A stretch of DNA of 64,000 bases from Gemmatimonadota bacterium. Its GTDB lineage: Bacteria; Gemmatimonadota; Gemmatimonadetes; Gemmatimonadales; Gemmatimonadaceae. Where the stretch lies: positions 1 through 64,000 of the forward strand of contig JADJRJ010000027.1 of the NCBI GenBank assembly GCA_016712265.1, given 5' to 3'. The translations under genes were made by a program, and so were the position numbers. Positions 1 through 9,655 of this stretch are shown piece after piece. Position 1 is the stretch's first letter. Each line of letters starts with the position of its first letter. Below the pieces are notes generated by a model. The model was not told where the DNA came from, searched no databases, and saw only the letters and a program-made list of their open reading frames with translations.

Positions 1-1894
1 ATCGACGCGATACGACACAAGGCGCTCAACGTCCATGCCGGCGCTCTCCGCATCGTCCGCGGCATCGTCAATTGCGCGCCGAATGTCTCCCTCGATGTTG
101 CGGAGACGCTGCACGATCCTCTGAGCCGCAGCGGCAGCGGCTTCAAGTCGGCTTTGATCGTGGCGTCCTCGATCCAATTCAAGCTGGGTGACCTCGGCCT
201 GCCTGCTGAGCTCATCCATTTCTTGAACGAGGGCAGCATCCTCGCCTTGGCCCCGCGCAATCGCCGCCTCAGCGGCGGCTGGGCGCCGGGCATCGTGTGC
301 TGCAAGCTCTGTTTCCTTCAATTGGATCTGAGCCTTCAGCGATGCCGCCGCTTCCGCCGTCACTAGTGACTCCAGCTCCGCCAATTCGAGGTTAATCTGC
401 GAAAGCTTATAGCGCACCCCTGCAGCGTGCTCCTCGGCCTGCTCTGTGCGGTATCGCACAACCTCGTCAAGCGTTGAGAAGCCGAGACGCTTCGCCAGTG
501 GCACGTGTGAGAAGATTACCTTGCGGAGCTCCTCTTCCAAGGTCGTGCGTCCCTCAGTGCCAACGTCGCTGCAGAGTTGTTCAAGGTACTGCTGCGGCAA
601 GTACCGAACGCGCTCGGGCTGATCAACCTGCGCGTCTGATGCCAGCGACACCGTTACGTCATCACCGTTAGCCCATGTGAGAATGGCCTCAAAATGCAGC
701 GCCTTGTTATCCGCGGGCTTCTTGAAGCGACGTGTGTTCAGAAACTCGTAGCTCAGGCAGTGGCTGTTGCCCGCCAGCGCCAGGATGTCGGCAAGTGCGC
801 TCTTGCCGCCACCGCGATTGCCGATGATAGCAATCATGCCAGGGTTTAGGGCGATGTCACAGGCAAACCAGTTCTCCGCAAACCCTGTACCGGCCACCTT
901 ACGTACTCTGATGCGCTCAATGTACTTCGTGCTGTTGTCAGCGACGTGCCGAAGCTTTGGAGGCTCACTTCCGACGAAGACTCTGCCAATGGGATCGACA
1001 GTACACTGCTTGAGTCCAGCGAAAGTGGTGTCCGCCTTGATCCATCCCGCCTTACCGCCGGGGAAAACAGAATAGTCTTCAAAGCGGTGCGCGTCACTTC
1101 CGGCCACAACGGGCTTCCAGCGTCCTCCAAGTGTCTTCAAGAAGTCCTGAGTTACCTGCGGCTTCGTAGGGTGGCCGACCCCAAGAAAGAGTCGGATGTT
1201 AAGAAGGTCGCGGGTTTCAAACAAGTGTGCCGCACGCATGAGCTCAGCGTCGTCGTAGGGATGGCGCTTCCAGTCCAAGCCCTCCGAGGCCGTCGCTGGT
1301 GTCGTACGGCTGAATGACAAGCAACCGCTGTTCAAACTGCTTTTGGGCGCGGCGCCAAGAGTCGCGAGTGATCTTGGCTGTCATCGCGCCAAGCGTCTCC
1401 ATCTTAGCGTCGTCGCTACGGTCTGCGGCGGAGAAGCCATGTTTGTCTAGCTTGCCAGAATCGTACGTCCGCGCAAGCTCAATGAACGCCTCGCGAGAAG
1501 GGGCCCGCTCGACGATCCCGATGTGCAAGAGGGATAGAAACTCGCGAAGCTGATGGTCCGTCAAGGCGTCGTCAAATAGAAAGTGGGTATTGAGGCGAAA
1601 ATTAGTCGGCGCCTCGGGCCGGAGCTCGATACCCGGGAACACAGTCTTTGGCAGTGCAAGCGCATTGCGATCCAAGTAGGACCGTAGTGCGAACCATCCT
1701 TCGAAATGCCAGTAGTCCATGATGCAATATGCCGCGGCGTCGGAGGTGCGAATCGACTCAAGCATTGCACCGAGAAGTGCGTCATCCGCGGCCTCGGAGC
1801 CAGTTAGGCGCTGGCCCCTCCAGTGAAAGGATGCCGGCGAATGAATATGTAGATCCCATTTGCGCCAAAGCGATCCGCGCGGGTCATTGCGCAT
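1..1894 (-). CDS. TrlF-like PHP-domain / AAA ATPase, 3' end outside window, one frameshift
   Basis: The N-terminus has a PHP-type motif (KWDLHIHSPAS, residues ~12-22) typical of metal-dependent phosphoesterases. After a one-base frameshift near 1275 (GLGGL to DWKRHPYDDAEL) the frame stays open to the window edge. That part contains a Walker A loop (IIGNRGGGKSALADIL, encoded near 800) followed by long coiled coil. This order, PHP first and then an SMC/RecF-like ATPase, is that of the TrlF family. The protein probably acts on nucleic acid in the cytoplasm, and an anti-phage or stress role is only inference. A GTTAGCC attC box (2031-2037 on the minus strand) lies 137 bp upstream of the start, so the gene looks like an integron cassette. 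The C-terminal part is outside the window. Confidence 0.75.
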
Positions 1895-2030
1895 GCGGGT
1901 TAGTAAGTGTGAGGGTGTTTATGATGCGGGAGCCATGGATGAACCGCGCCCTTTGCTAGATCAGCGCCTACAGGCCGCCCAGAGAACGGCGATTAGAGTG
2001 CCGTCGAATGTCGCCTAGCTCTCCGTGCCT

Positions 2031-2037
2031 GGCTAAC
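2031..2037 (-). other. attC R' core box (GTTAGCC) at the start of the TrlF-like cassette
   Basis: On the plus strand the sequence is GGCTAAC, whose complement GTTAGCC fits the integron core GTTRRRY. The IS1182-family remnant begins at the very next base. The attC hairpin that should lie to the right is missing, apparently lost with the IS insertion and truncation. It marks a cassette boundary upstream of the minus-strand TrlF-like gene. Confidence 0.55.
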
Positions 2038-2975
2038 GTAGCTGTTGCAAAACCCTGTCGGAGCCCGCGATGTGGACATGGAACTCGCGCGCGCCTGCCG
2101 GGTTTCCTCGCCGGAATCTGCGCCGTCCCCCGCGCCCCGTCGAGGACCCAGGGCTCACTACAAGCGCATTGATACCAGTCCCCGCTTCGTCCCGGTGGAC
2201 CTCCCCGGCAACTGCTCCCGGGCACCTTCGAGCATGCGGTCCACCAGTTGTTGTCGGGCCCGATCGACCTCGCCCACTTCGACGCCCGCTTCCGCAACGA
2301 TGCCACGGGGGCCTCGGCCTATCCGCCGGCGGTGCTCCTCCAGGTCATACACTGCGCGTATGCCCAAGGCATCGTCAGCAGTCGCGCGATCGAGCGGCTG
2401 TGCCAGGACCATGTCACCTTCATCGCCCTGTGCGGCGACCAGGGCCCCGGACCACACCACCCTCGCCCGCTTCATTAGTACGCTGGGCGACGCGATCGCG
2501 CGGGTCTTCGCCGCCGTGCTGGCGATCTGCGACGCGCAGGGACTCATCGGCCGTGAGATGTTCGCGATCGATGGCGTGAAACTGCCCAGCAACGCGTCCA
2601 AGCGGCGGAGCGGCACCCGCGCCGAGTTTGAGCGCCACGCGAGAAGCTGGAGACCGCCGCCGCCCAGCTGCTCGCGCGGCACCGGGCAGCCGACGGACCG
2701 GCCACCGAGCCGACACCGGAGGCCAAAGGGCGCATCAGGTAGCCCGTTTGCACCGAGACGCGACCCAGCTGTGATCCTGGCAGGCCGCGCACCCGGAGGA
2801 TCGACGCGGCGTGAAGGGGGCGGTCCGCAAGAGCAACCGCACGGACCACGAAAGCGCGAAGCTGGCGACGAGCAAGGGCGTGCTCCAGCGCTACACCGAC
2901 GTAGCCGCGATCGACGCCCGGGCACACAGCATCATGGCCGCGTCGGCGCACGGGACAGGGTCGGAGCGCGCGCAG
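2038..2975 (+). mobile_element. Truncated, decayed IS1182-family element (copy 1)
   Basis: The left end (GTAGCTGTTGCAAAACCCTG) matches the left end of the fuller copy at 49256. Transposase fragments follow in several frames: an N-terminal IDTSPRFVPVDL segment, FDARFRNDATGASAYPPAVL, VTFIALCGDQ, and a DDE-domain piece containing REMFAIDGVKLPSNASK. Several frameshifts separate them. The copy stops after the GTGSE part of the catalytic domain, about 930 bp in, so roughly half of the element and its right end are lost. A second GGCTAAC sits directly at the truncation point (2976-2982). No functional transposase can be made. Confidence 0.85.
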
Positions 2976-2977
2976 GG

Positions 2978-3835
2978 CTAACATCCAGGCAACTGCGAGC
3001 CAACGCGCCCTGATGCTTCCCCTGCGTCTCGATCACGAAAGTACACGCGTCGCTCGATTGGAATACGCTGCGCCTGCGGACAGGTGCGAAGGTAGAAGAA
3101 CACGCCTCCCACTTCTCCGAAAAACCTCATTGAGGTATCCTGTCGTGTACTTCCACCCGGTCTCTCGCGCACAAATTCGGGGGGGCGCGCGATCGGCTCT
3201 GATTTGCCCGCAGACGCTCCCCTCACTCCTGAGCGAGCGCCGACCCCCGAAGGACCAAGAAGAGCGCTTTCACCGAACGGTGAAGGCGATGACCCGTCGG
3301 CCGCAGCGGGGGGGTCCTGATCGCGCGCACGCGCCAAGGCAAACACCCATGCGTTGGCTACGGTCATCAGTGCCGCGCCGACCAGATAGCGCACTCTTAT
3401 CCGCCTCACTCGATCTGCGGCCTCTGCGATGGCATCCTCGACTTGCTTTGCACCATTCGCATAGGCGGCGGTGCGGATGGCTTGCGCCTCTTCGTTCGCC
3501 TCCCTCACGCTGCTCTCAGCATGCGCGCGGATGGCCCGTGCTTCTTCGTTGGCTTTCCTGACGATGCTTTCAGCATGCGCGCGGATGGACCACGCCTCTT
3601 CGTCTGCCTTACGGAGGATTGCTTCGCGGCTGGCGTTGGCCGCATCGAGTCGCTCACGGGCTGTTTGGATCGCGGCGCGAGCCCTCGCGCGGGATTCGGA
3701 CGTGAGATGCTGAGGTGCTACCGTATCACCCCCCACGCGAGGCGCGTTCACATTCGGCTGGTGCCCACACTGCAGGCACCGCTTCCAGTACTCGAACCCG
3801 GCTGTGCCGCATTCAGGACAATCTCCGCGCGCCAT
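2978..3835 (-). CDS. Zinc-ribbon, coiled-coil, single-pass membrane protein
   Basis: The start is placed at the ATG giving MARGDCPECGTAGF; the open frame extends 16 codons further upstream. An N-terminal four-cysteine zinc ribbon (CPECG...CLQCG) is followed by about 100 residues of charged heptad-like repeats, in which three near-identical ~19-residue units share the core AxAIRAHAES. A transmembrane helix (YLVGAALMTVANAWVFALA) and a low-complexity Ser/Pro/Gly tail follow. The stop codon lies inside GTTAGCC next to the truncated IS, so the natural C-terminus may be altered. An attC box lies 173 bp upstream. Function is not recognised; the layout suggests a membrane-tethered scaffold. Confidence 0.6.
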   Translation of the reverse strand: MARGDCPECGTAGFEYWKRCLQCGHQPNVNAPRVGGDTVAPQHLTSESRARARAAIQTARERLDAANASREAILRKADEEAWSIRAHAESIVRKANEEARAIRAHAESSVREANEEAQAIRTAAYANGAKQVEDAIAEAADRVRRIRVRYLVGAALMTVANAWVFALARARDQDPPAAADGSSPSPFGESALLGPSGVGARSGVRGASAGKSEPIARPPEFVRERPGGSTRQDTSMRFFGEVGGVFFYLRTCPQAQRIPIERRVYFRDRDAGEASGRVGSQLPGC

Positions 3836-4007
3836 GACTGCGCCTCGCTTGGGAGAACGTTTTCCCGCGCCTCGCTTCGCCAACTATCTACCCCCTCAGG
3901 GGCCCGGCATGATTCGGTCGGCACACCTCGCATGCATATCCGCGCCAACGTTGCGCACCTGTGGCTCCCAGACCTCGCCAGGGCCGCCGACGCAGTGCGA
4001 CACACCA

Positions 4008-4130
4008 GCCTAACTCTCCCTCCGGTAGGCCAGTGCGACCCCGCTCGGTCGCATATTCCTTCGGCCCTTACGCAACCGGCTCGGCCGATCAGCGCGTCTG
4101 TGATCTATCAGTCGTGGGGCGCGGTGGCCA
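4008..4130 (-). other. Decayed integron attC site
   Basis: The right-hand box on the minus strand is GTTAGGC (4008-4014). The segment CCACCGCGCCCCACGACT followed by ATAGATCACAG closely matches the long arm of the intact attC at 54903-55038. The other core box cannot be found, and the next gene (stop at 4108) reads into the arm. It separates two minus-strand cassette genes. Confidence 0.45.
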
Positions 4131-4764
4131 GACCCCGTCGTTGCCGAAGGGCCGCCAGCTTCAGATACCGAAGCGCATCGCGCGCCGCGGTACCTTGAAT
4201 TCGCCGCGTCAACCAATCAGGCAGTAGCGTGATCGACAAGTACACGGCGGTGCCAGCACCGACAACAAACGCGGCCAGATCGAATTCATCTGCCTTCAAC
4301 TGAGTAAACCTCTCCACAGCTACAGCAGGCACACTTGAGATCAGTACTGTCGCCACGGCGAGTACGATCCCGTAGGCGGCCCGTGGTGATAAACGGACAT
4401 CGCCGAGCTGTTGCGCCTCGAAGAGTGCAACGACCCGGTTGAAATCGATCTCCGGAAGATCTGCGAGAAGCTGGTCTGCAAATGCGAGATCTGGAAAGTC
4501 CGCTGTCGCCGCACGGAACAGGTCTGTCTTTCGTTCATCCTCGGTTCCGGCTGCCGCAATGCGGGCCTGGACTCCGGGATGCAGCCGAAGCATCAAAGGC
4601 TCCCAGTGTCTCGGCGTAGCGCGTGCTCGATTGACAACGCTTAGGGCGCGATCCTGCCACCTCGACACCCGGTCCCGCCGCATTGCCAGATCTCGTCTCA
4701 TTCTCTGGAAACGCGTGATGAGCTCAAGGATGTCATCGAACTTCTCGTCGCTATGTGACGACAT
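4108..4764 (-). CDS. Small membrane protein, unknown function
   Basis: This 218-residue protein starts MSSHSDEKFDDILELI; an alternative start lies five codons upstream. The N-terminal half is charged and helical. Two membrane segments follow (AAYGIVLAVATVLISSV, residues ~131-147, and LAAFVVGAGTAVYLSITLL, ~165-183), then a basic tail. The last ten codons are encoded by the arm of a decayed attC, so the C-terminus is probably not ancestral. It belongs to no family I recognise. It sits in the minus-strand cassette series. Confidence 0.55.
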   Translation of the reverse strand: MSSHSDEKFDDILELITRFQRMRRDLAMRRDRVSRWQDRALSVVNRARATPRHWEPLMLRLHPGVQARIAAAGTEDERKTDLFRAATADFPDLAFADQLLADLPEIDFNRVVALFEAQQLGDVRLSPRAAYGIVLAVATVLISSVPAVAVERFTQLKADEFDLAAFVVGAGTAVYLSITLLPDWLTRRIQGTAARDALRYLKLAALRQRRGLATAPHD

Positions 4765-4861
4765 CGAACAACTCCGCATCTGAGATTTGAGTCCCACCGT
4801 CCGGGTGCCGCAGCGCCGCATCAATATCGCAGTGGCTGGAACGGCGCACGCCCCCGGTTGA

Positions 4862-5284
4862 CTACTCGCGGGCAGCGCGGCGCAGATACCATCGGGGGAC
4901 TGCCGTACCTGTCAGTGACCCTACCGTGTCCCGCGCTACAACGGCCCGAATGGTGACAGGCGCCTCGCTTCCCTTATCATAGCCGCAATCAGTAGGCCGC
5001 TCGCCAACGACCCAGATGGCTTGAGTAGTCTGCACCGCGTCTCGCATCTGCCAATCGGACCGCGTGAGCGGAGCTGCGCCGAAGGCCACCTTTTCATCGA
5101 TGCGGACGCAGGTGCCCTTCACCGATACGGCAACCCCGACCCCGGCGGCCCCCGCGAGGATTTCGTGAACGTCGCGGGAGAGGGGCGTGCCCTCCGGTGT
5201 ATCATGCGCTGGGCTGCCGATGCCTTGTGATCGTGCGCACGCGGCGAGAACGGCAGCCCCAAATGCAAGGATGAGTACTCTCAT
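4862..5284 (-). CDS. Small lipoprotein, downstream partner of the clostripain-like protease
   Basis: The protein has 140 residues with a lipoprotein signal (MRVLILAFGAAVLAACARS; lipobox LAAC at ~13-16). Its ATG overlaps the stop of the upstream protease gene in an ATGA arrangement, so the two are translationally coupled. The mature part has one domain with two cysteines and hydrophobic strands (GVGVAVSVKGTCVRI, AIWVVGERP). It could be an inhibitor, chaperone or propeptide-like partner of the protease, but this is guessed from operon structure only. No family was recognised. Confidence 0.7.
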   Translation of the reverse strand: MRVLILAFGAAVLAACARSQGIGSPAHDTPEGTPLSRDVHEILAGAAGVGVAVSVKGTCVRIDEKVAFGAAPLTRSDWQMRDAVQTTQAIWVVGERPTDCGYDKGSEAPVTIRAVVARDTVGSLTGTAVPRWYLRRAARE

Positions 5285-8049
5285 TTGGGCAACCTCATGC
5301 TTGTCAGGTCATGCAGCAGACGCGAGCGCACCTCCGGAGGGACGAGGTTCCTCCGCTCACGGTGCTGGCTGGCGCGCCGCTTAAGCGTCTCTCGCTGCGC
5401 GAGGGTAATGTCAGGTACATCCCGGTCACCTGCCGGCGGCAGCGCGCCTGCTATTCGTGGCGCGTACTGCAACGCAGGGGCAGCACCGAGCGGTGCGACA
5501 CGGGCCAAAGGGGCATTTGAGATATCCCACGTGGCAACCGGCCGCATATCCGTGTAGACGTCGGCAAAGAGTCTCGTGAAGCTGAGGTTCTGATCGTCGA
5601 GCCAACTGGAAACCAAGCTCAGGCGCGGTCGGGTCGCAGTAGTATACAGCGGCGCGAATGCCGTCGTATAACCGAACCGCGAGTACACGTTGAGGAACGG
5701 CCGAAGATCGCCCGGGTCATCGTACAACCACGCGAAGAAGTAGTACTTGCCGCGAGCCACGAAGCGCTTTGCGGTCCACCCCTCGATGGGGAGCCCCGAG
5801 TCGTAGCTGTCAGGTGTGAACTGGCCATTTGCGCTTACCGTCCCGAGAAATGGCACGAAAATGTCCCAGTCATTGGCCACGCCAGTCGGCTCGAAGAGGA
5901 CGAGGTCGATCTCCGCTCCCGCCTGGTAGTCTGCGCTACTCCAGACGAGATATGCCTGTAAGGGGTTCACGCCAAGGTCGACCGTTGGCACCCGCGACGC
6001 CGCAGCGAGGAACGTTCCGAGGAAGGCTGTCCAGGGCTCGGAGGGGAACTGGCCTTGATACGCACCCAGGCTCGACTCACCGGCGTTGGGCAGCGCATCG
6101 CTCGCCGCGCCGCTGGGCCACAGGATCATGAGTCCGCGGGAACGTCGCACGTCGTTGGCCGAACTCGAACTCCCGTTGCGGAAGCGGTTCCTGAGAAGGA
6201 AACTCGGATCGACAAGCGCCGCCCGCACCGCGTCGATGCGCGCCGTGAGAGTGGGATCGGTGCTGCGGCGTCGGAGCGAATCCACCGCATCACCGAGGTC
6301 GCGAAGGAATTCCGATTCGAAGTTCTGCGCGCTGCCGACTGCCTGCGCGATGGTGGTAGCCGCTGCGGGGAGGCGCCCCCTCAGGTCGTCCGCCAGCGCT
6401 CCGGTCGCGGCCACGAGAGCATCGGATCGCTCGATGTTCACTGCCGACTTCGTAAGTGATGGCCGGAGGTTTGTGTTGTATCCGTTGAAGAACGCGTCAA
6501 CCAGGTTGGCTGCCACCTGCGTGGTGCTTGCCGTTGCATTCTGCTGCAACGCCAGCAGGGTCTGTCGGTAGTCGTTCCCTTCCCCAGGGACGACCTCCTC
6601 TGAAAACACGGCCGTTCGCGCCACGCCTCGGAGCGCGACAACCGTCTCGTAAGCCGCCATCAGACACATATCGAAGTCGACGATGTCGATCGGGGTTGCG
6701 CCTGAGAGCGCGGAGCGGAGCTCCGCGAGGGACATCAGGCGGCCCGGGCGAGTCGTCTCATCAGCGAGAAGCCCGCCTGGCCCGTTTCCGTGGTTCCACA
6801 GGACGAGGAGGTATCGCTTGGCCGGTGCCGTCTGCTTGGCCCAATCGATAAAGCTCCGGAGTTCCTGTGGACTCGTCATGTCGCGGTCACCGATGTCCGT
6901 GGCAAGACCGTTCGGACCGGGCACTGATGGCGCGGTTCCGGCAGTAGGAATCACATAGCGAAAGGTGTTCCAGTTGGGCCGGTTGATCTGCCCTGGGCTC
7001 GTGGCACCGGCGTCCTTCAGCCAGCTGGGGCTGTACTCGGCCTGTACCACAACCTTGACAGTGGAAGTGGAGCCGCGCACCTCCATCTCGTCCAGATCCT
7101 GCACCCCGGGCAGCGCGAGGTTGTTATCGGCCGCGAGGAACACCATGACCGTCCATTCTGCCAGTTGCGGCGTGACGCTGAGGATCGCGGACCCGCTGAC
7201 GCCCTCGCTCGTAGCCATGATCGTCGCGGTCCCCACAGCTCCAGCTGTCACTAAGCCGCTCCCGTCCACGCTCGCGACGCTCGCCGCATTCGTCGTGAAC
7301 GTGACGGTACGTCCGGTGAGGATGTTACCAGCTGCGTCCTTCAGCACGACCGATGCTTGGGTGGTGGTGCCCACACTAATGCTCGATGCCGGCAGTGAGA
7401 GGGCTACAGATGCGACCGGCGGCGGAATGACGGTGAGTGTGACGGCAGCCGACTTTCCCTCGCTCGTCGCGGTGATCTGTGCCTGCCCGGCCGCTACGGC
7501 GGTCACGAGGCCTGCACCGTTCACCGTGGCCACCGCCGCGTTCGAACTCGCCCACGTTACCTGCCGACCGGTGAGGGTGTTCCCGGCCGCGTCCCTGAGC
7601 ACGACTGTGGCCTGCGTCGTCTGCCCTGGCTGTAGCGACGTAACACCTAGCGTTGCCGTAACTGTACTGACGGGTGGGAGTCGCACCGAGAGCGTCGCGC
7701 TTCCCGACTTGCCGTCTACCGATGCGGTGATGGCGATGTTGTCGCCGACCGCCACTGCTGTGACCAATCCACTGCCTGAGACCGATGCGCGCGTTGGCTC
7801 GGAGGAGGACCACGTGAACGTCCGCGCGAGCGTCGTACCGTCCGACGCCTTTGCGACGGCGTTGAGTTGAAGCGTTGCCCCAACCTCGACAGTAGCGGTC
7901 GCCGGCGAGACCTCCACCGCAGAAACGACCGGTGGCGGAGGCGGCGGTGTCACCCCACCGTCGGAGCCACCACCGCCGCACGACCACGTCCCGAGCGCAA
8001 TACACGCAGCCGTTGCCAGCTTACGCCACCCATCCTGACAGCCTGACAT
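5281..8049 (-). CDS. Secreted clostripain-family (C11) cysteine protease with three Ig-like domains
   Basis: The start is set at MSGCQDGWRKLATAAC, which gives a lipoprotein-type signal (LGTWSCGGGG) and a poly-proline linker. Three bacterial Ig-like (Big_2) domains of about 85 residues follow, each ending in a GLVTAVA...TATSxGKS type motif. The C-terminal peptidase begins at EWTVMVFLAADNNL. The catalytic His lies in WNHGNGPGGLLADE and the catalytic Cys in DFDMCLMAAYE, both as expected for clostripain C11 enzymes. It would be exported and surface-anchored, cutting after basic residues by family analogy. It is coupled to the small lipoprotein downstream and lies between two decayed attC sites, making an unusually large cassette. 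Confidence 0.88.
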   Translation of the reverse strand: MSGCQDGWRKLATAACIALGTWSCGGGGSDGGVTPPPPPPVVSAVEVSPATATVEVGATLQLNAVAKASDGTTLARTFTWSSSEPTRASVSGSGLVTAVAVGDNIAITASVDGKSGSATLSVRLPPVSTVTATLGVTSLQPGQTTQATVVLRDAAGNTLTGRQVTWASSNAAVATVNGAGLVTAVAAGQAQITATSEGKSAAVTLTVIPPPVASVALSLPASSISVGTTTQASVVLKDAAGNILTGRTVTFTTNAASVASVDGSGLVTAGAVGTATIMATSEGVSGSAILSVTPQLAEWTVMVFLAADNNLALPGVQDLDEMEVRGSTSTVKVVVQAEYSPSWLKDAGATSPGQINRPNWNTFRYVIPTAGTAPSVPGPNGLATDIGDRDMTSPQELRSFIDWAKQTAPAKRYLLVLWNHGNGPGGLLADETTRPGRLMSLAELRSALSGATPIDIVDFDMCLMAAYETVVALRGVARTAVFSEEVVPGEGNDYRQTLLALQQNATASTTQVAANLVDAFFNGYNTNLRPSLTKSAVNIERSDALVAATGALADDLRGRLPAAATTIAQAVGSAQNFESEFLRDLGDAVDSLRRRSTDPTLTARIDAVRAALVDPSFLLRNRFRNGSSSSANDVRRSRGLMILWPSGAASDALPNAGESSLGAYQGQFPSEPWTAFLGTFLAAASRVPTVDLGVNPLQAYLVWSSADYQAGAEIDLVLFEPTGVANDWDIFVPFLGTVSANGQFTPDSYDSGLPIEGWTAKRFVARGKYYFFAWLYDDPGDLRPFLNVYSRFGYTTAFAPLYTTATRPRLSLVSSWLDDQNLSFTRLFADVYTDMRPVATWDISNAPLARVAPLGAAPALQYAPRIAGALPPAGDRDVPDITLAQRETLKRRASQHRERRNLVPPEVRSRLLHDLTSMRLPK

Positions 8050-8128
8050 GTCGACTCCTCCCGTTGCTGTAAAGCCCGCATGGTGTCTCACGACATTTCG
8101 CCCGAGCGCTCGCACGCACCGCGCCTGC

Positions 8129-8257
8129 CGTCCCACGACCACGCCTCAGGCGTGTAGGCTCCAATAGAGCCACGTCCCACACGCCCCCACCCAACCTGCC
8201 GCGCGCGGTGCGGAGGCCCACAAAGGGGCGACCGTCGAGAGCTGGCGCTTGTTAGGT
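8129..8257 (-). other. Decayed attC site upstream of the protease cassette
   Basis: On the minus strand it begins ACCTAACAAGCG (8246-8257), a good R''/L'' start. The far side (ACGACCACGCCT and later ATAGAGCC) matches the attC at the right edge of the window (63897 on), but the second core has decayed to CCCACGA. Arm pairing is poor, so it is probably inactive. Confidence 0.55.
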
Positions 8258-8388
8258 CAGCCCAGCAGCACCTACGAACTGGGCGCCTCTGCGCTTTGGC
8301 GAGGTAGCCCGTCGCCGCGGCCTTGACCGTGCGCCCCGCGGCGACCATAGTCCAGTCTGCGTCACAACTTCCAGCGGAGGATAGCAGG

Positions 8389-9434
8389 ATGTGGAATGGA
8401 GGTGGAGCGACGGTTTGTATGGGGCTAGCCCTCGTTACTGCTTGCTCGGTGCCGGACGTGACCTCAACCACGGCACCGGGCGAGAGCGCGCAGCTCCTCA
8501 TGCCCCAACCTGCTTCGGTAGGGAGCCCGAGCTACCTGACGCTCCCCCCGGGGAGTGTCAGTGGGTACGCGACCGCGGTTTCAGAAGCGGGGTACGTGGC
8601 CGGCTCGGTTAACTACGCAACTGGTGGATGTGCTGTGGTTTTGTGGGACCCTCAGGGCGTACCGCGCGACCTGGGGTTCTGCGGCGGGGTCGCCGGAATC
8701 AACGAGCGGCTCCAACTAGCTGGGACCCTGTCCAGTCAACAAGCGTATCTTTGGAGTCCTGGCGAGGGTTTGCGCGTTATGCGTGCGCCTTACGGCGGCA
8801 CCAGCCGGGCGAACGACCTAAGCGAGCACGGCTGGGTGGTCGGCTCCATGGTAGACGTGAGCGGAGGCCGGACCGCCTTTGTGTGGAATCGCAGTAGCGG
8901 GGTGCGTGACCTGTCGCGCATCTTGGGCAAACGGATTCCGGAGGCACTCGGGGTGAATGCGTCTGGGGACGTCGTGGCAGAGCGGGCCAATCGCTTTCTT
9001 GGGGGCTTCATTTGGAATGAGCGTACCGGCGTCCGCCTCATTCCGCTGCTCGATTCGACGCGATGGCGCTTGATCTCGGCCGACTTCTCCGGCCGGGGTG
9101 TACGCATTAGTGATGGCGGCCTGATTGCGGGAGAGGACCTGCCCTACCTGGGCGACACGCACGCAGTGCTATTCCCTGTGAACGCTCCGCCGATCAATCT
9201 TGGCATGGTCGATTGCTGTTCCATTGGCTACTCTCGGTCGGTTGCGTTGAGCGAGAGGGCGGCGCCGTGGTTGGCTATAGCCGCGGCGCGCCTCGACCTG
9301 CTTCGAGCGGCCGTTCGTGTGGACACAGGAGGCGGGTATCCGTGAGCTCACAAGCCCGAGCGACCTTTGCGGAGGGTCGGACATCAACCCGCTCAGGCAC
9401 ACTGGTAGTAGGTGCGTGCGTGCGCTACCCGTGA
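8389..9434 (+). CDS. HAF-repeat lipoprotein with frameshifts
   Basis: The start ATG is preceded by GCGGAGGATAGCAGG, a strong ribosome site. A lipoprotein signal follows (MWNGGGATVCMGLALVTACS). The mature protein is made of repeats with the sense of 'xINExxQLAGT...AYLWSPGEGLRVM', characteristic of HAF-repeat extracellular proteins that form a beta-propeller-like fold. The repeats continue in other frames after about 9255 (GGAVVGYSRG), 9290 (FVWTQEAGIREL) and 9395 (SGTLVVGACVRYP, stop 9434). These three single-base shifts in 150 bp suggest base-calling error or decay. It is on the plus strand, against the direction of the surrounding cassettes. Role unknown. Confidence 0.65.
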
Positions 9435-9655
9435 AGTGGGTGCTCACCACCGTAAGCCCCTAGGCCCGGCCCCCACGAAACGACGCGACTCCGCGGCGGC
9501 AACGTCCAGGTGGGACGAGAGGCGACTCTCCCCATCCGGCTCCGTGAACGCCGACACACACCTCGCCACCTCCCTGCCGCGCGCCAGCGCTGCGGAGAGG
9601 AGCCGAAGCGCAGGGTGTCATGCGGACCACCCCTGCGCCCGGCATGCCTACACCC

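Noticed and set aside
2158..2984. Minus-strand open frames of 146 and 255 codons
   Set aside because: They are antisense to recognisable transposase fragments and arise from high GC.
6965..7870. Plus-strand 301-codon frame
   Set aside because: It is antisense to the Ig-like repeats of the protease gene and only mirrors their composition.
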